Made by a program: the position numbers and the translations under genes. From Campylobacter sp. W0018 (GTDB lineage Bacteria; Campylobacterota; Campylobacteria; Campylobacterales; Campylobacteraceae): a DNA stretch of 64,000 nt. The stretch lies in contig JACHTQ010000003.1 of assembly GCA_020135845.1 (NCBI GenBank), forward strand, positions 42,150-106,149, in the 5' to 3' direction. The notes beneath the pieces are model-generated. The model had not been told where the DNA came from. It did no database searches and saw only the letters and a list, made by a program, of their open reading frames with translations. Positions 25,401-36,128 of the stretch are shown in pieces (positions within the stretch are counted from its first letter, which is position 1; every line of letters begins with the position of its first letter).

Positions 25401-27826
25401 TTAATCACCAAATTAACCAATTTTCCTTCAATATAAATTTCTTTGACTATATTTTTATCTTGAATCCATTTTAAAACGCTTTCCTTGGCTGTTTTTAGAA
25501 TCTCATCTTTGTTAGCAGAACTTGAAATTTCTATCTCTGCACGTTTTTTTCCATTGACACTTACGGCTAAATTTAGTGTATCTTTTATAAAAACTTCTTC
25601 TTTTAATTTTAAAATTTTAAAATTTTCACATCCAAAAAGCTGTTCACTTAACTCAAAGCACACATGAGGGATAATAGGCTCTAAGATATTTAAGATGATA
25701 TAAAAAACCTCTTGTTCTAAAGTTTCATTCTTGCAATTTGAAAGCGCGTTTAAAGCTTCCATACAAGATGCAATCAAAGTGTTAAATGCAAAAGTTTGAG
25801 TATATACCTCTTCAGATTTTTTCAAAGCTTCATACACTTTTAATCTCGCATATTTTTCTTCTTTGCTTAAATTTTCTTGCTTAAGTTCTAAAACCTTTCC
25901 TTTTTTAACATTTTGCGCTTTATCATAAAGTCTGCAAATAAATCTATAAGCACCTTCAAGCGCATCGTCATTCCACTCTAATTCTTTCGCAGGTGGTGCA
26001 GCAAACAAAATAAACAATCTTGCTGTATCAGCTCCATACTTTTTAATAATATCATCAGGATCTACAACATTGCCCTTAGACTTTGACATCTTAGCTCCAT
26101 CTTTTAAAACCATACCTTGAGTTAAAAGTCTATCAAAAGGCTCGCTATCATTTAAATATCCTAAATCTCTCAAAGCTTTTTGAAAAAATCTTGCGTAAAG
26201 TAAATGCAAGATCGCATGTTCAATACCACCAATATATTGATCAACATTCATCCAATATTTCATACTTGATTCATCCAAGGCTTTTTCTTGCCAAGTTTTC
26301 TCATCACTTGCAAAACGTGCAAAATACCAAGAACTTTCAAAAAAAGTATCTAAAGTATCTGCTTCCTTACAAGCTTTAAGACCGCATTTTGGACAAGTGC
26401 ATTCTTTCCAAGTTGGATGCTTTTCTAGTGGATTTCCTTCTCCAGTAATCTCTATATCCTCAGGTAAGACAATAGGAAGATTTTCTATTTTTTGTGGAAC
26501 TATACCACATTTTTCACATTTGATCATAGGAATAGGAGCACCCCAATATCTTTGACGCGAAACTCCCCAATCTCGAATTTTAAAATTAATAGTTCTTTTT
26601 CCTATATTTTCTTTTTCAAATAAGGCAATGATTTTATCTCTTGCTATATTGCATTCAATTTCGCTAAATTCACCACTTTTTATGAGTTTTCCTGATTTTT
26701 GTGTATATGGGAGTTTAGAATCACATTCAATCACTTTTTTAATTTCAAGCTTATATTTATTTGCAAATTCAAAATCTCTCTCATCGTGCGCAGGAACAGC
26801 CATAACCGCACCACTTCCATAATCAGATAAAACAAAATTAGCAACCCATACAGGAATTTTTTCTTTTGTTAAAGGATGTAAAGCATAAATATCTAAAAAA
26901 TAGCCCTCTTTTTCAGCACTTTGTCTTTCTCTTGGAGTTTGGTTTTGAATTTGTTTGATTTTTTCAATTACTTTAGAATCTAAATGAGAATGATTGATAA
27001 GATTTTGGACAATTTTATGATCAACTGATAAAGCAATATAACTTACCCCATATATTGTATCAGCACGAGTAGTAAAAACATCAATACGATCTTCTTGGCT
27101 TTTTTCTTGGCTTTTTTCATCCAAAATAAGCTTAAATTCAAGACCTTCGCTTTTGCCTATCCAGTTTTCCTGCATAATTAATACTTGATTTGGCCACTTG
27201 TCTTTCAAAGTTTTAAGCTCTTTTAAAAGCTCATCCGCATAGGCTGTGATTTTTACATAATATCCTGGCATTTTTTTTTGGACAACCTCATGTCCACAAC
27301 GCCAACATTTTCCATCTTCAACTTGCTCATTTGCCAAAACCGTTTGATCTTGCTCACACCAATTAACATTAGCTTCTTTAGTGTAAATCAAGCCTTTTTC
27401 ATACATTTTAATAAAAAATTCTTGTTCAAATTTTGTATAAAGCGGATCAGAAGTGGCTAAAATTCTTTTTTTTGAAAAAGAAAAACCTAAAGAAAAAAGT
27501 TCATTTTTCATATAATCTATATTTTCATAAGTCCAAGATTTTGGATGTATCTTATGCTTAATCGCAGCATTTTCAGCAGGCATACCAAAACTATCAAAAC
27601 CGATAGGATGTAAAACATTATAGCCTATTTTTCGGTAATATCTTGATATAGCATCTCCTATACTATAATTTCTAACATGCCCCATATGAATACGACCACT
27701 TGGATAAGGAAACATTGATAAAATATATTTTTTAGGTAAAGAAAAATCATTTTTAGGTTCAAAATAATTATTTTTATCCCAAATCTCTTGCCATTTTTTT
27801 TCTATACTCTTTGCTTCATAAGCCAT
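25397..27826 (-). CDS. leuS: Leucyl-tRNA synthetase
   Basis: A class I synthetase of 809 residues. The HIGH motif appears as [13 protein letters not shown] at about 40-52, and KMSKS as [16 protein letters not shown] near 608. The CP1 editing domain (about 220-420) includes [15 protein letters not shown] and the threonine-rich editing site. I chose ATG 27826, three bases inside a TTG, because AAGGAG is at good distance. It lies between secF (12 bases upstream) and lptE. Confidence 0.97.
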   Translation of the reverse strand: MAYEAKSIEKKWQEIWDKNNYFEPKNDFSLPKKYILSMFPYPSGRIHMGHVRNYSIGDAISRYYRKIGYNVLHPIGFDSFGMPAENAAIKHKIHPKSWTYENIDYMKNELFSLGFSFSKKRILATSDPLYTKFEQEFFIKMYEKGLIYTKEANVNWCEQDQTVLANEQVEDGKCWRCGHEVVQKKMPGYYVKITAYADELLKELKTLKDKWPNQVLIMQENWIGKSEGLEFKLILDEKSQEKSQEDRIDVFTTRADTIYGVSYIALSVDHKIVQNLINHSHLDSKVIEKIKQIQNQTPRERQSAEKEGYFLDIYALHPLTKEKIPVWVANFVLSDYGSGAVMAVPAHDERDFEFANKYKLEIKKVIECDSKLPYTQKSGKLIKSGEFSEIECNIARDKIIALFEKENIGKRTINFKIRDWGVSRQRYWGAPIPMIKCEKCGIVPQKIENLPIVLPEDIEITGEGNPLEKHPTWKECTCPKCGLKACKEADTLDTFFESSWYFARFASDEKTWQEKALDESSMKYWMNVDQYIGGIEHAILHLLYARFFQKALRDLGYLNDSEPFDRLLTQGMVLKDGAKMSKSKGNVVDPDDIIKKYGADTARLFILFAAPPAKELEWNDDALEGAYRFICRLYDKAQNVKKGKVLELKQENLSKEEKYARLKVYEALKKSEEVYTQTFAFNTLIASCMEALNALSNCKNETLEQEVFYIILNILEPIIPHVCFELSEQLFGCENFKILKLKEEVFIKDTLNLAVSVNGKKRAEIEISSSANKDEILKTAKESVLKWIQDKNIVKEIYIEGKLVNLVIK

Positions 27827-27838
27827 CAATTATTCTCC

Positions 27839-28813
27839 TTAAACTATTCCTTTTTCATACATGGAACGATTACGTTCTTTTTCTTGTTTTCTTTTAAGTT
27901 TTTCAAGTTCTTTATTTCTAAAATCAAGCACATTAAATTTAAACCAAAGTAAAGTTGGACTTGCTACAAAAATAGAACTTAAGGTTCCTGCTATAATACC
28001 CACTATAAGTGCTAAAGAAAATCCTCGTATCATTTCTCCACCAAAAAAGTACAAAATAACTACTGTGGCTAAAGTAAGTCCCGATGTTAAGATAGTCCTT
28101 GATAAAGTTGCCGATACACTTTCATTAATAATAGGCGCAAGTTCTGTTCTTTTACTTGTTTTAATCCCCTCTCTTATTCTATCAAAAATAATGATTGTAT
28201 CATTTAAAGAATATCCAAGTACAGTTAAAACCGCAGCCAAAGTATCCAAATTAACATCAATTTTAAAAAGAGAAATCGCACCCAAAGTAATAACCACATC
28301 ATGAATTTCACTGATAATTGCAGCCATAGCAAAACGCCACTCAAAACGAACTGCTAAGTAAATTAAAATAGCGATCAATGAAATAACAACAGCTGTAATT
28401 CCTTTATTTCTAAGCTCATCTCCAACCTTTGGGCCAACAACATCAGCTCTGCGAACTTCAAATTTTCCTGTATCTTTTAAAATTTCACCGATATAAGCGC
28501 TAATATCGCTTCCTAAGTTATCATTACTTCCTAAAAAACGAATGGTTACTTCATTTTTATTGCCAAATTCTGTCACAGATAGACTTTGAAAACCACCCTT
28601 TTTTTCTAAAAGCTCACGAATTTGAGGTATAGGGGCAACTTCATTGTCATATTTAAGCTGGATCAAAGTTCCTCCGCTAAAGTCAATACCGTATTGCAAA
28701 CCTCTATCCCAAAGTAAATAAATCGATCCAAAAAATAGAAAAAAAGAAAGAGAAATTGCAGCAAATCGCATTCTCATAAAATCATAAATTTTCTTCTCGC
28801 TAAAAAACTGCAT
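27839..28813 (-). CDS. secF: Protein translocase subunit SecF
   Basis: The SecDF complex uses the proton gradient to pull proteins through SecYEG on the periplasmic side. The 324-residue SecF has the expected GIDFSGGTLIQL near residue 37, six membrane helices, and the signatures LGYSLNDTIIIFDRIRE (about 195-211) and SRTILTSG. It starts directly at the secD stop, and leuS follows. Confidence 0.96.
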   Translation of the reverse strand: MQFFSEKKIYDFMRMRFAAISLSFFLFFGSIYLLWDRGLQYGIDFSGGTLIQLKYDNEVAPIPQIRELLEKKGGFQSLSVTEFGNKNEVTIRFLGSNDNLGSDISAYIGEILKDTGKFEVRRADVVGPKVGDELRNKGITAVVISLIAILIYLAVRFEWRFAMAAIISEIHDVVITLGAISLFKIDVNLDTLAAVLTVLGYSLNDTIIIFDRIREGIKTSKRTELAPIINESVSATLSRTILTSGLTLATVVILYFFGGEMIRGFSLALIVGIIAGTLSSIFVASPTLLWFKFNVLDFRNKELEKLKRKQEKERNRSMYEKGIV

Positions 28814-30393
28814 TATTTTCTCCTATATCCAAACCAAAATTTTGTATCATTGCTTTTTTCGATACGATGCATAAACAAATCAAACATTCCATGAGTTCCT
28901 AAAATAGCAGTGATCATAGAAACAACTATACCTATACCTAAAGTTACAGCAAAACCTTTAACCGATCCTGTTCCATAAATATAAAGCACAACCGAAGTAA
29001 CCAAAGAAGTAATATTAGAATCCACAATAGCACTCATAGCATTTTTATAGCCTTGCTCTATGCTTGTTTTGATTTTTACTCCATCTCGTAAAAGCTCTCG
29101 GATACGTTCATTGATAATTACATTAGCATCCACAGCCATCCCCACAGTTAAAACAAGTCCTGCCATACCTGGTAGAGTTAAAGTAGCACCAAACATTGCC
29201 ATAATAGCAACAACAACTAAAATATTAACTATCATCGCAATATTAGCAAAAACTCCTGCTACGCGATAATAAATCATCATAAAAACTATAATAAAAATAG
29301 ACGCACCTATTAAGGCCATCATACTCATTTTTATACTATCAGCACCTAAAGATGGCCCTATACTTCTTTGTTCTAAAAGTTTAACCGGTGCTAATAAAGC
29401 TCCACTTCTTAAAGCTACGGCTACATCGCGTGCTTCTTCTTGAGTAAAAGCCCCACTAATTTGACCACTTCCCCCGCCTATTCTTTCATTAATAGATGGA
29501 GCAGAATAAACTTTATTATCCAGCACAATTGCTAAACGTTTGCCAACATGAGATCCTGTATAATCAGCAAATTTTTTTGCACCTTCAGAATTTAAAGTAA
29601 AATTAATCACTGGATAATTACTTTTATCACTAAAACCAACCCTAGCATCTGTTAACATTGATCCATCTAAAATAGGAACGCTTTTTAACGGATATTTTAA
29701 ATTTGGATTTCTAGAATCTGGGACTAAAACAAGCCCATAGCTTGCGGCTTCTACATCACTCATAGTTGCAGCCTCTCCCATTTTAGAATCATCCACTTCC
29801 ATAAGTTGTAAATGAGCTGCTTTAGTGATTCGCTCTTTTGCTCTTAACTCATCTTCTTTAGTTTTAATGCCAGCAAGTTCAACCAAAATTTTATCTTCAC
29901 CCTGTTTAGCAACTGTAGGTTCAGCAAGTCCAAATTGATCCAAACGATTTCTGATCGTCTCAACGGCTTGCAAAAGTGCAAAATTTTCGATATTTTTAAC
30001 TTCTTCTTGAGTAAAAGAAATTTGATAATGCATATTTTCATTTTGGATTTTCAAACCCTTAATTTCTTTAAGCAAATCATCTACTTTAGATACATCTGCA
30101 TTATCAAGTAAGGTAAATTCTAATTTATCTCCATGGGTGCTTAATCCATCATTTAAAATATTCTCTTTATTAAAGGAATAATTTAAAGAAGAAGCGATAG
30201 ACTTGATTTTAGATTTTACTGCTTCTTCGTTATCTACCCCTAAAAGCATATAAAGTCCGCCTTGTAAATCAAGACCTAAATTGATTTTGGCACCTTTTTG
30301 AGATTGCAAAAAAGAAGGAAGTGAAAAAATCACTCCAAAGATAAAAACCACTATAAAAACAATCAGTCTATAGGTTAGTTTAGAATTACGCAT
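28813..30393 (-). CDS. secD: Protein translocase subunit SecD
   Basis: A 526-residue SecD with an N-terminal membrane helix, LGLDLQGGLYMLL (about 38-50), a large periplasmic P1 domain and five C-terminal helices with LVLTVGMAVDANVIINERIRE (about 413-433), the proton-relay region. The best start is the ATG at 30393 within the last codons of yajC, giving the classic yajC-secD-secF order. Confidence 0.96.
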   Translation of the reverse strand: MRNSKLTYRLIVFIVVFIFGVIFSLPSFLQSQKGAKINLGLDLQGGLYMLLGVDNEEAVKSKIKSIASSLNYSFNKENILNDGLSTHGDKLEFTLLDNADVSKVDDLLKEIKGLKIQNENMHYQISFTQEEVKNIENFALLQAVETIRNRLDQFGLAEPTVAKQGEDKILVELAGIKTKEDELRAKERITKAAHLQLMEVDDSKMGEAATMSDVEAASYGLVLVPDSRNPNLKYPLKSVPILDGSMLTDARVGFSDKSNYPVINFTLNSEGAKKFADYTGSHVGKRLAIVLDNKVYSAPSINERIGGGSGQISGAFTQEEARDVAVALRSGALLAPVKLLEQRSIGPSLGADSIKMSMMALIGASIFIIVFMMIYYRVAGVFANIAMIVNILVVVAIMAMFGATLTLPGMAGLVLTVGMAVDANVIINERIRELLRDGVKIKTSIEQGYKNAMSAIVDSNITSLVTSVVLYIYGTGSVKGFAVTLGIGIVVSMITAILGTHGMFDLFMHRIEKSNDTKFWFGYRRK

Positions 30394-30658
30394 CAATTTT
30401 CTTTGCTACAAATTCTCGCGAAATTTTCGCAGTAACATTGTCTTCATTAAGCTTAACTTTGATAAAATCCTCTTCTGGTTTTACAACTTCACAAATAAGT
30501 CCACCAGTGGTAATAATTTTATCGCCTTTTTGCAAAGAATTAAGCATATCTTTATGAGTTTTTGCTTGTTTTTGCTGCGGTCTTATTACTAAAAAATAAA
30601 AAATAGCAAATAAAACAACAAGAGGTAACAATGAGGTTAAAATTGACTTTTCTTCCAT
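30386..30658 (-). CDS. yajC: Preprotein translocase accessory subunit YajC
   Basis: A 90-residue single-span membrane protein that associates with SecDF. It has the characteristic helix end FYFLVIRPQQKQAKTHKDML and LQKGDKIITTGGLICEV. AAGGAAAA precedes its ATG. Its first 28 bases overlap, on the other strand, the start of lnt. Confidence 0.95.
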   Translation of the reverse strand: MEEKSILTSLLPLVVLFAIFYFLVIRPQQKQAKTHKDMLNSLQKGDKIITTGGLICEVVKPEEDFIKVKLNEDNVTAKISREFVAKKIDA

Positions 30659-31950
30659 ACTTTTCCTTTATTCCAAAAAAATTAAATACTAATTCTACCA
30701 TTTTTAAAATAATAAAAGTCTTTTTTGTTGCAATTTTACTTTCAAATCCAATTTATTTATCTTTTTTTGAAAACATTTTTACTCAAACTATAAGTCCATT
30801 TTTAGCGATTTGGGGTTTAATATCACTTTTAAAACATAAAAAAGCTAAAGAATATTTTTGGATAGGTTTTTTTACAGGAATACTTTGGTTTTGGTGGATA
30901 GGGCTTTCTTCTATTTATTTTAATCTTAGTTATTTAGTTCCAATTATCATCTTTTTTGTAGGATTGTTTTATGGCTTACTTTTTAGAATTTGTCATTGGT
31001 TGAAATTTGATTTTTTAAGACTTTGTGGAATTTTTTGCCTTAGTTTTATCCATCCATTTGGGTTTGATTGGCTAAATTGGGGAATATTTACTGTTTATGG
31101 TTTTTTTGATACAAGTTACAAGGGTATTATTTCTATTTTTCTAATCGCTTATTTTATTTATGAAGGTTATATTTCAAGATATTATAAAATAGCTATAGTT
31201 TTAATTTTATTTTTTATAGGACTACAATACCACGAAAAAGAAGCTCAAAAACTAGACATATCTTACAAATTAATCAATACAAATATATCTCAAGATCAAA
31301 AATTTTTAGCAGAAAATATAAAATCCAACACAGAATTCCTTTTAGAAAAGATCATTGAAGCAATTAAAGAAAATAAAAAATTAGTAATTTTACCTGAAAC
31401 TGCTTTTCCTTTTGATTTGAAAAATACCCCCTATCAAAATTTACTCAAAAACCTATCTTATCAAATCACAATTATTACAGGAGCTTTTAATAGCGAAAAT
31501 GATCATATTTACAATAGCACTTATATTTTTAAAGAAGGCAATGTCTATATATTCAATAAACATTATCTAGTTCCATTTGGAGAAGAAATTCCGATCTTTA
31601 AAGATCTTATTCAAAAATATTTTTTACCTAACACTCAAGAATTTTCCAAGGGTCCCATTCAAAGTAAATATAAGCTCGATCATAAAATTATCACCAATGC
31701 GATTTGCTATGAAGCAACTAAAGAAAAAAATTATCAAAATTCCCAAATTATCATAGCTATAAGTAACAATGCTTGGTTTAATCACTCAAGCGAATACAAA
31801 CTTCAGCAATTATTGATGAAATTTTACGCAAGCAAATATGGAGTAAGCGTTTATCATACAGTTAATGGCAAAGAAAATGCCATAATAACCCCTAAAAAAA
31901 TGTTAAGTAAGAGTTGGGTGAAACTGTTTAAGAAATTTCACAAATCTTAA
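30631..31950 (+). CDS. lnt: Apolipoprotein N-acyltransferase
   Basis: Lnt adds the third acyl chain to the N-terminal cysteine of lipoproteins such as BamD and LptE here. The 439 residues comprise about seven membrane helices, then a nitrilase-fold domain with the catalytic triad visible as ILPETAF (Glu), FNKHYLVPFGEE (Lys) and AICYEA (Cys). The ATG at 30631 has AGAGG upstream and lies inside yajC on the opposite strand, so the two genes diverge from overlapping starts. The stop overlaps the convergent DUF2972-type pseudogene by four bases. Confidence 0.92.
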   Translation: MRLKLTFLPYFSFIPKKLNTNSTIFKIIKVFFVAILLSNPIYLSFFENIFTQTISPFLAIWGLISLLKHKKAKEYFWIGFFTGILWFWWIGLSSIYFNLSYLVPIIIFFVGLFYGLLFRICHWLKFDFLRLCGIFCLSFIHPFGFDWLNWGIFTVYGFFDTSYKGIISIFLIAYFIYEGYISRYYKIAIVLILFFIGLQYHEKEAQKLDISYKLINTNISQDQKFLAENIKSNTEFLLEKIIEAIKENKKLVILPETAFPFDLKNTPYQNLLKNLSYQITIITGAFNSENDHIYNSTYIFKEGNVYIFNKHYLVPFGEEIPIFKDLIQKYFLPNTQEFSKGPIQSKYKLDHKIITNAICYEATKEKNYQNSQIIIAISNNAWFNHSSEYKLQQLLMKFYASKYGVSVYHTVNGKENAIITPKKMLSKSWVKLFKKFHKS

Positions 31951-33776
31951 CCATCCAACTCCTCACACATTTTTTCAAATTCTTGGTAACATTTCCATTT
32001 TTTCAAATGTTCTGGATGATTTTCTCTTACATAAGTTAAATCTTCATCTATGATTTCTTTTAACCTTATTCTTAATTCTTTATTTTCTTTAAGAAATTGC
32101 AAAATTTGATCTTCAGAAATCAGATGTTTTTTAATTTCCATTTCATGCTTTTCCAAAGCATCCATATAATCATTAAGATAAATTTTACTTTCTTGATATA
32201 GTTTTTGATTATTTTTTAAAATTTCATATTCTTGCTGATTAATTAATAAAATAATATTGTCAAACAATAAAGTTCTATTTTGAAAAATCTCTGAAGTAAT
32301 ATCTAGAAAATTATTTTTATTTGGATGAATTTGATAAGTAGTAATAATAATTTTAATATCATCTCTAACATTTAAAGTAACAGGGAGGACAAGTAGATCT
32401 CCTTGGTTTCTATTTACCCTTCCTTGGAATATTTTAGGATCACTTGGAAGGGTAAAATTATATTTATATGCTAATCTTTTAAAAGTATTAAAAGCATTTT
32501 CGCAATTAATATCTGAAAATTCTAAACATTCTATATTTTCTATTTTATTTTTAAAAAAATTCAGTCTTTTGTTTAATGTAAAATACCCCTCATAATTTTC
32601 AAAAATCTTTAAAAATGATTTCTCGTTAAGACTGGGAATATAAATATTTTCTGAATAGTAATAATACATTTTAGGAAAAAGAAAAATCTTATTGGATAAA
32701 TATATTTTTTCATTTGTTCATTAATATTATTAAAAACCAGACCATCAATATGATTTAAAGCATGTTTTATAATTGATATCGGATCCCTTACAATAAAAAT
32801 AACATTTTTGCATTTTGGATATAAAAATAAAAGCTTTTTCATCATAATTTCATTCATAAAATAAAGATTTTTAGTAATGCTTGGAACAACAGCAATTGAA
32901 TGAGAAGTTTTTTTCATATAATCATACATACTTTGATACATTATATAACCAGGTTCCCAAGCATAAGATTGGCAAGACAAACTACAAAAACTAAAAAAAG
33001 CATACATGGCCATAGAGCCACTACACGATCTAAAAAACCAAGTAAACTCATAATTATCTGGCAAGGACAAATTCATTTCCCATACAAGTTGGGCAGGTAT
33101 GGTTTTGTAGTTTATCTCTTCATTTTCATCATTAAGTTTTTTAGGATCAAGTAAAGACGGATAAGGATGGTTTTCTTTTTTGTATTTTTCATTAAAATCA
33201 TTTGACAATAACCATTCTTCTATAAGGTTAAAATTCTTTATAACATAATCAAAATTATGAAAGATATTTTCTATAATAGGTTTATAATCTTTATGGGTTT
33301 TTAATAGCTTTTCTATTTTTAAAATTTTTTCCAAAAATAAAGATTTATTACTTAAAAGATCTTTAGGAATTTCTACATCATATATTTTAAATTGATCAAA
33401 TGTTTTTTTAAATATTTGAAATTCTTTATTAGCTTTTTTTATATTTTTAGCTAGTGTAAAAATACTTCCTTTATACCAAGTTTTAAAAGTTTTGATTAGA
33501 ACTTCACCTAGCATATAAGATAAATGAAAATAACATTTTAAAGCTTCATTATAATCAGAACAATGTTTTAATTCGGAATATTTAAGAGTAGGAAAAACTT
33601 TGATGGTTTCTTGATAGATTAATTTCTCTTTTTTATGTTATTTTTTAATATTATAAAGTTTTTTAAATAAGGCTAAATATCCCCCCCCCATTTTTATGAT
33701 ATTCAATCATAGCTTGACCGAGTTTATAAGCTAAATGGTTTTTAATTCTTTCTATAGCTGAATTAGGGTTTTGCAC
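31947..33776 (-). pseudogene. DUF2972-type Campylobacter surface/sugar-transferase-like gene with a poly-G tract, broken at three places
   Basis: A GTG at 33776 with AAGGA upstream begins NPNSAIERIKNHLAYKLGQ, a repeat-like N-terminus seen in several Campylobacter capsule and lipooligosaccharide region proteins. The frame meets a G9 tract (33681-33689), which puts it out of frame. With eight G it would read on to a TAA about 13 codons later. The rest continues from there through 33514-32610 (TWFFRSCSGSMAMYAFF, NVIFIVRDPISIIKHAL), where a further frameshift near 32650 separates the final 240 residues (MYYYYSENIYIPSL). The RDP and SGS parts resemble nucleotide-sulfo/sugar transferases. The DUF2972 name is from memory. 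Confidence 0.72.
33681..33689 (-). repeat. Poly-G tract (G9 on the coding strand), phase-variation type
   Basis: Nine consecutive C on the plus strand are nine G in the reading direction of the pseudogene, about 29 codons after its GTG. Runs of 8-11 G are the standard contingency switch of C. jejuni surface-structure genes. It is the only G/C run of this length I see in the window. Confidence 0.9.
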
Positions 33777-33843
33777 GGTGAGAATCCTTTAGTAATGTGT
33801 AAATTTTATTTATTATATAAAATTATTGGTTTAAAAATAGGCA

Positions 33844-33870
33844 AATAAAAGCCTTTTTAGGGCTTTTATT
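33844..33870 (-). terminator. Terminator at the end of metK
   Basis: AATAAAAGCC (33844-33853) and GGCTTTTATT (33861-33870) form a 10-base-pair stem with a 7-base loop. The metK stop lies inside it. On the plus strand a longer T run follows, so it may work in both directions. Confidence 0.7.
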
Positions 33871-35065
33871 TTTTTAGTTTTTTAAATTGCTCCAATGCAT
33901 CTAGTTTTTCCCAAGGATAATCTTTTTGGCCAACTTGTCCTCTAGCTGCAACATCAGCATATAAAAAAGTTTCTTTACTTGGCTTATCTAAACCAAATTT
34001 ATCGCGTATCCAATTAGGCGTCAAAGAGAAATTTTCCATTACAAAATCACTTAAAACCTCATCACTCACACTTGTATTGGTTCCCATACAATCCACACTT
34101 ACAGAAGTTGGTCTTGCAACACCTATAGCATAACTTAATTGAACGATGCATTTTTTCGCAAGTTTAGCTGCTACAATATTTTTAGCAAGCCATCTACCTG
34201 CATAAAGTCCGCTACGATCAACCTTAGTATAATCTTTACTTGATTGCGCACCTCCACCGATTGGAGAATACCCACCAAAACTATCCACAATAAGCTTTCT
34301 TCCCGTTAAGCCACTATCATGCAATGAAGAGTGGTTAACATATTTTCCAGTAGGATTGATTAAAATTCTTGTTTTTTCTGGATTAAAAAGTTCTTTTGGC
34401 AAATTCGTATCTAAAATAAGTTTCATCACCAAAGATCTTAAATCTTCAATCTTCATGCTTTCCACACAAGGAGCTGAAACAACTATGGTATGAATACTTT
34501 TAGGCATACAATTTTCAAAATTCTCTTTTGTATCATAATCAATAGTCACTTGAGTTTTAATATCCACTCCTAGTTCATGTGGATGTGCTTTTGCATAAGC
34601 ATAAACCTTATCACAAAGCATTCTTGCGTAAGAAATGGCTGCAGGCATATATTCATCGGCTTCACAACTTGCAAAACCAAACATTATACCTTGATCTCCA
34701 GCTCCAGTTTCCCCATCTTCTTGATCAACGCCTTGATTGATATCGGGGCTTTGTTCATTTAAAAATACCATAACATCAATTTCATCAGGATGTAAGCATT
34801 GTTCTTTACTAAAATGCCCTGCTCCATCATAACCAATATTTTTCAAAACATCTTTAACTAAATTATCGTAATCAGATTTACTGAGTTTGTGATTTGATTT
34901 GACCTCTCCTCCAATCACAATCTTATTCCCTGCGACAAAAACCTCACTCGCCACCCTTGAATTTTTGTCATTTTTCAAGAGTATATCCACTATTGTATCA
35001 GCGATTATATCAGCGCATTTATCAGGATGACCCGCGCTTACAACTTCAGAAGTGAATAGATACAT
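33866..35065 (-). CDS. metK: S-adenosylmethionine synthetase
   Basis: MetK makes S-adenosylmethionine from ATP and methionine. The 399 residues carry VSAGHPDKCADIIADTI (about 9-25, with the ATP-binding His14), GAGDQGIMFGFA (about 122-133) and GGGAQSSKDYTKVDRSG (about 271-287, catalytic lysines). AAGGA precedes the ATG. Its divergent neighbour is pyrB. From memory a transporter gene stands between these two in C. jejuni NCTC 11168; only about 170 bases are present here. Confidence 0.97.
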   Translation of the reverse strand: MYLFTSEVVSAGHPDKCADIIADTIVDILLKNDKNSRVASEVFVAGNKIVIGGEVKSNHKLSKSDYDNLVKDVLKNIGYDGAGHFSKEQCLHPDEIDVMVFLNEQSPDINQGVDQEDGETGAGDQGIMFGFASCEADEYMPAAISYARMLCDKVYAYAKAHPHELGVDIKTQVTIDYDTKENFENCMPKSIHTIVVSAPCVESMKIEDLRSLVMKLILDTNLPKELFNPEKTRILINPTGKYVNHSSLHDSGLTGRKLIVDSFGGYSPIGGGAQSSKDYTKVDRSGLYAGRWLAKNIVAAKLAKKCIVQLSYAIGVARPTSVSVDCMGTNTSVSDEVLSDFVMENFSLTPNWIRDKFGLDKPSKETFLYADVAARGQVGQKDYPWEKLDALEQFKKLKK

Positions 35066-35101
35066 AAAAAAATCCTTTAATTTAAAATAAAACGAATTAT
35101 A

Positions 35102-35107
35102 ATTATA
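35102..35107 (-). promoter_or_regulatory. Sigma-70 -10 box (TATAAT) for metK
   Basis: TATAAT on the minus strand 37 bases before the metK ATG. A second TATAAT overlaps at 35096-35101. No S-adenosylmethionine riboswitch is possible in the short leader. Confidence 0.5.
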
Positions 35108-35171
35108 ACCAAAAAATGAATTTACACTGTATTAATTAATAAAAATTTACAAATATTAAGAAAAATTTCGA

Positions 35172-35177
35172 TAAAAT
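35172..35177 (+). promoter_or_regulatory. Probable -10 box (TAAAAT) of the pyrB-aat operon
   Basis: TTTCGATAAAATC lies 60 bases before the pyrB ATG, after an A/T-rich segment. This is a weaker match than others in the window, but it is the only good candidate for the long operon. Confidence 0.45.
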
Positions 35178-35237
35178 CAAAAATATTTTTTAGCTTTAAA
35201 AATTTTAAAATTTTTGTTGATTTTTAGCGAGGCAAAC

Positions 35238-36119
35238 ATGAGACATCTTATCACAACAAAAGATTTTAGCAACAGTGAAATTATGGAGCTTTTTAAAGAA
35301 GCTAAAGAATTTTTAGATGAAAAACCTAGAGATTTTCTTAAAGAAAAAAGCATTACGACTATTTTTTTTGAAAACTCTACTAGAACTCTTTCATCTTTTG
35401 AAAGTGCAGCTAGAAGATTAGGAGCAAGGGTTTTACGCTTGGATGTTTCAAGATCGAGTTCAAGCAAAGGTGAAACACTTTATGATACTGCTGCGAATTT
35501 AGACGCTATGAGTCCAAATGCTATTATTGTAAGACATGCAAATTCTGGAGTGCCTCATATTTTATCTTCATGTGTCCATTGTCCCGTTGTTAATGGTGGA
35601 GATGGAAAACACGCTCATCCTACTCAATCTTTGCTTGATTTGTTTACCATTTATGAACATTTTCAAGGAGATATTGAAAATAAAAGAATTTTAATAGTGG
35701 GAGATATAAAAAATTCTCGCGTTGCCTCTTCAAATATTGAACTTTTAAGTCGCTTTGGTATAAAAATTACCCTAGTAGCTCCGCCACATTTTATGCCAAA
35801 TACATCCTTGCCAAAATCTTATCATTTAAACGAAGAATTAATCGAAAACGCAGACATTATCATGAGTTTAAGAACTCAAGTTGAAAGACATGAAAAGATA
35901 GTTTATGCATCTCTAAAAGATTATGCTAATGATTTTTGCATCAACCCTAAGCTTATAAAAGATAAAAAACTCATTTTACTTCACCCAGGTCCTGTAAATA
36001 GAAATATTGATATCAGCGATGAAGTTATGAAAGATCAAAGAGCTTTGATTTTAAAGCAAGTAAAAAATGGTGTTGCAATTAGAATGGCTGTTTTAAAAAA
36101 ACTAATTTTAGAAAACTAA
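35238..36119 (+). CDS. pyrB: Aspartate carbamoyltransferase catalytic subunit
   Basis: PyrB joins carbamoyl phosphate and aspartate in pyrimidine synthesis. The 293-residue protein has [12 protein letters not shown] (about 44-55), [10 protein letters not shown] and [12 protein letters not shown]. The ATG at 35238 ([19 protein letters not shown]) has GAGG upstream and gives the normal N-terminus; an upstream TTG would add eight atypical residues. It is the first gene of a long run of closely spaced genes. Confidence 0.95.
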   Translation: MRHLITTKDFSNSEIMELFKEAKEFLDEKPRDFLKEKSITTIFFENSTRTLSSFESAARRLGARVLRLDVSRSSSSKGETLYDTAANLDAMSPNAIIVRHANSGVPHILSSCVHCPVVNGGDGKHAHPTQSLLDLFTIYEHFQGDIENKRILIVGDIKNSRVASSNIELLSRFGIKITLVAPPHFMPNTSLPKSYHLNEELIENADIIMSLRTQVERHEKIVYASLKDYANDFCINPKLIKDKKLILLHPGPVNRNIDISDEVMKDQRALILKQVKNGVAIRMAVLKKLILEN

Positions 36120-36128
36120 GGAAAAATA

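Noticed and set aside
27861-28304. A 147-codon open frame on the plus strand opposite secF
   Set aside because: It is the antisense shadow of a well-supported gene, with low-complexity composition and no ribosome site.
34990-35105. S-adenosylmethionine riboswitch upstream of metK
   Set aside because: Only about 30 bases lie between the likely transcription start and the ATG, too short for any known class, and no pairing pattern is visible.
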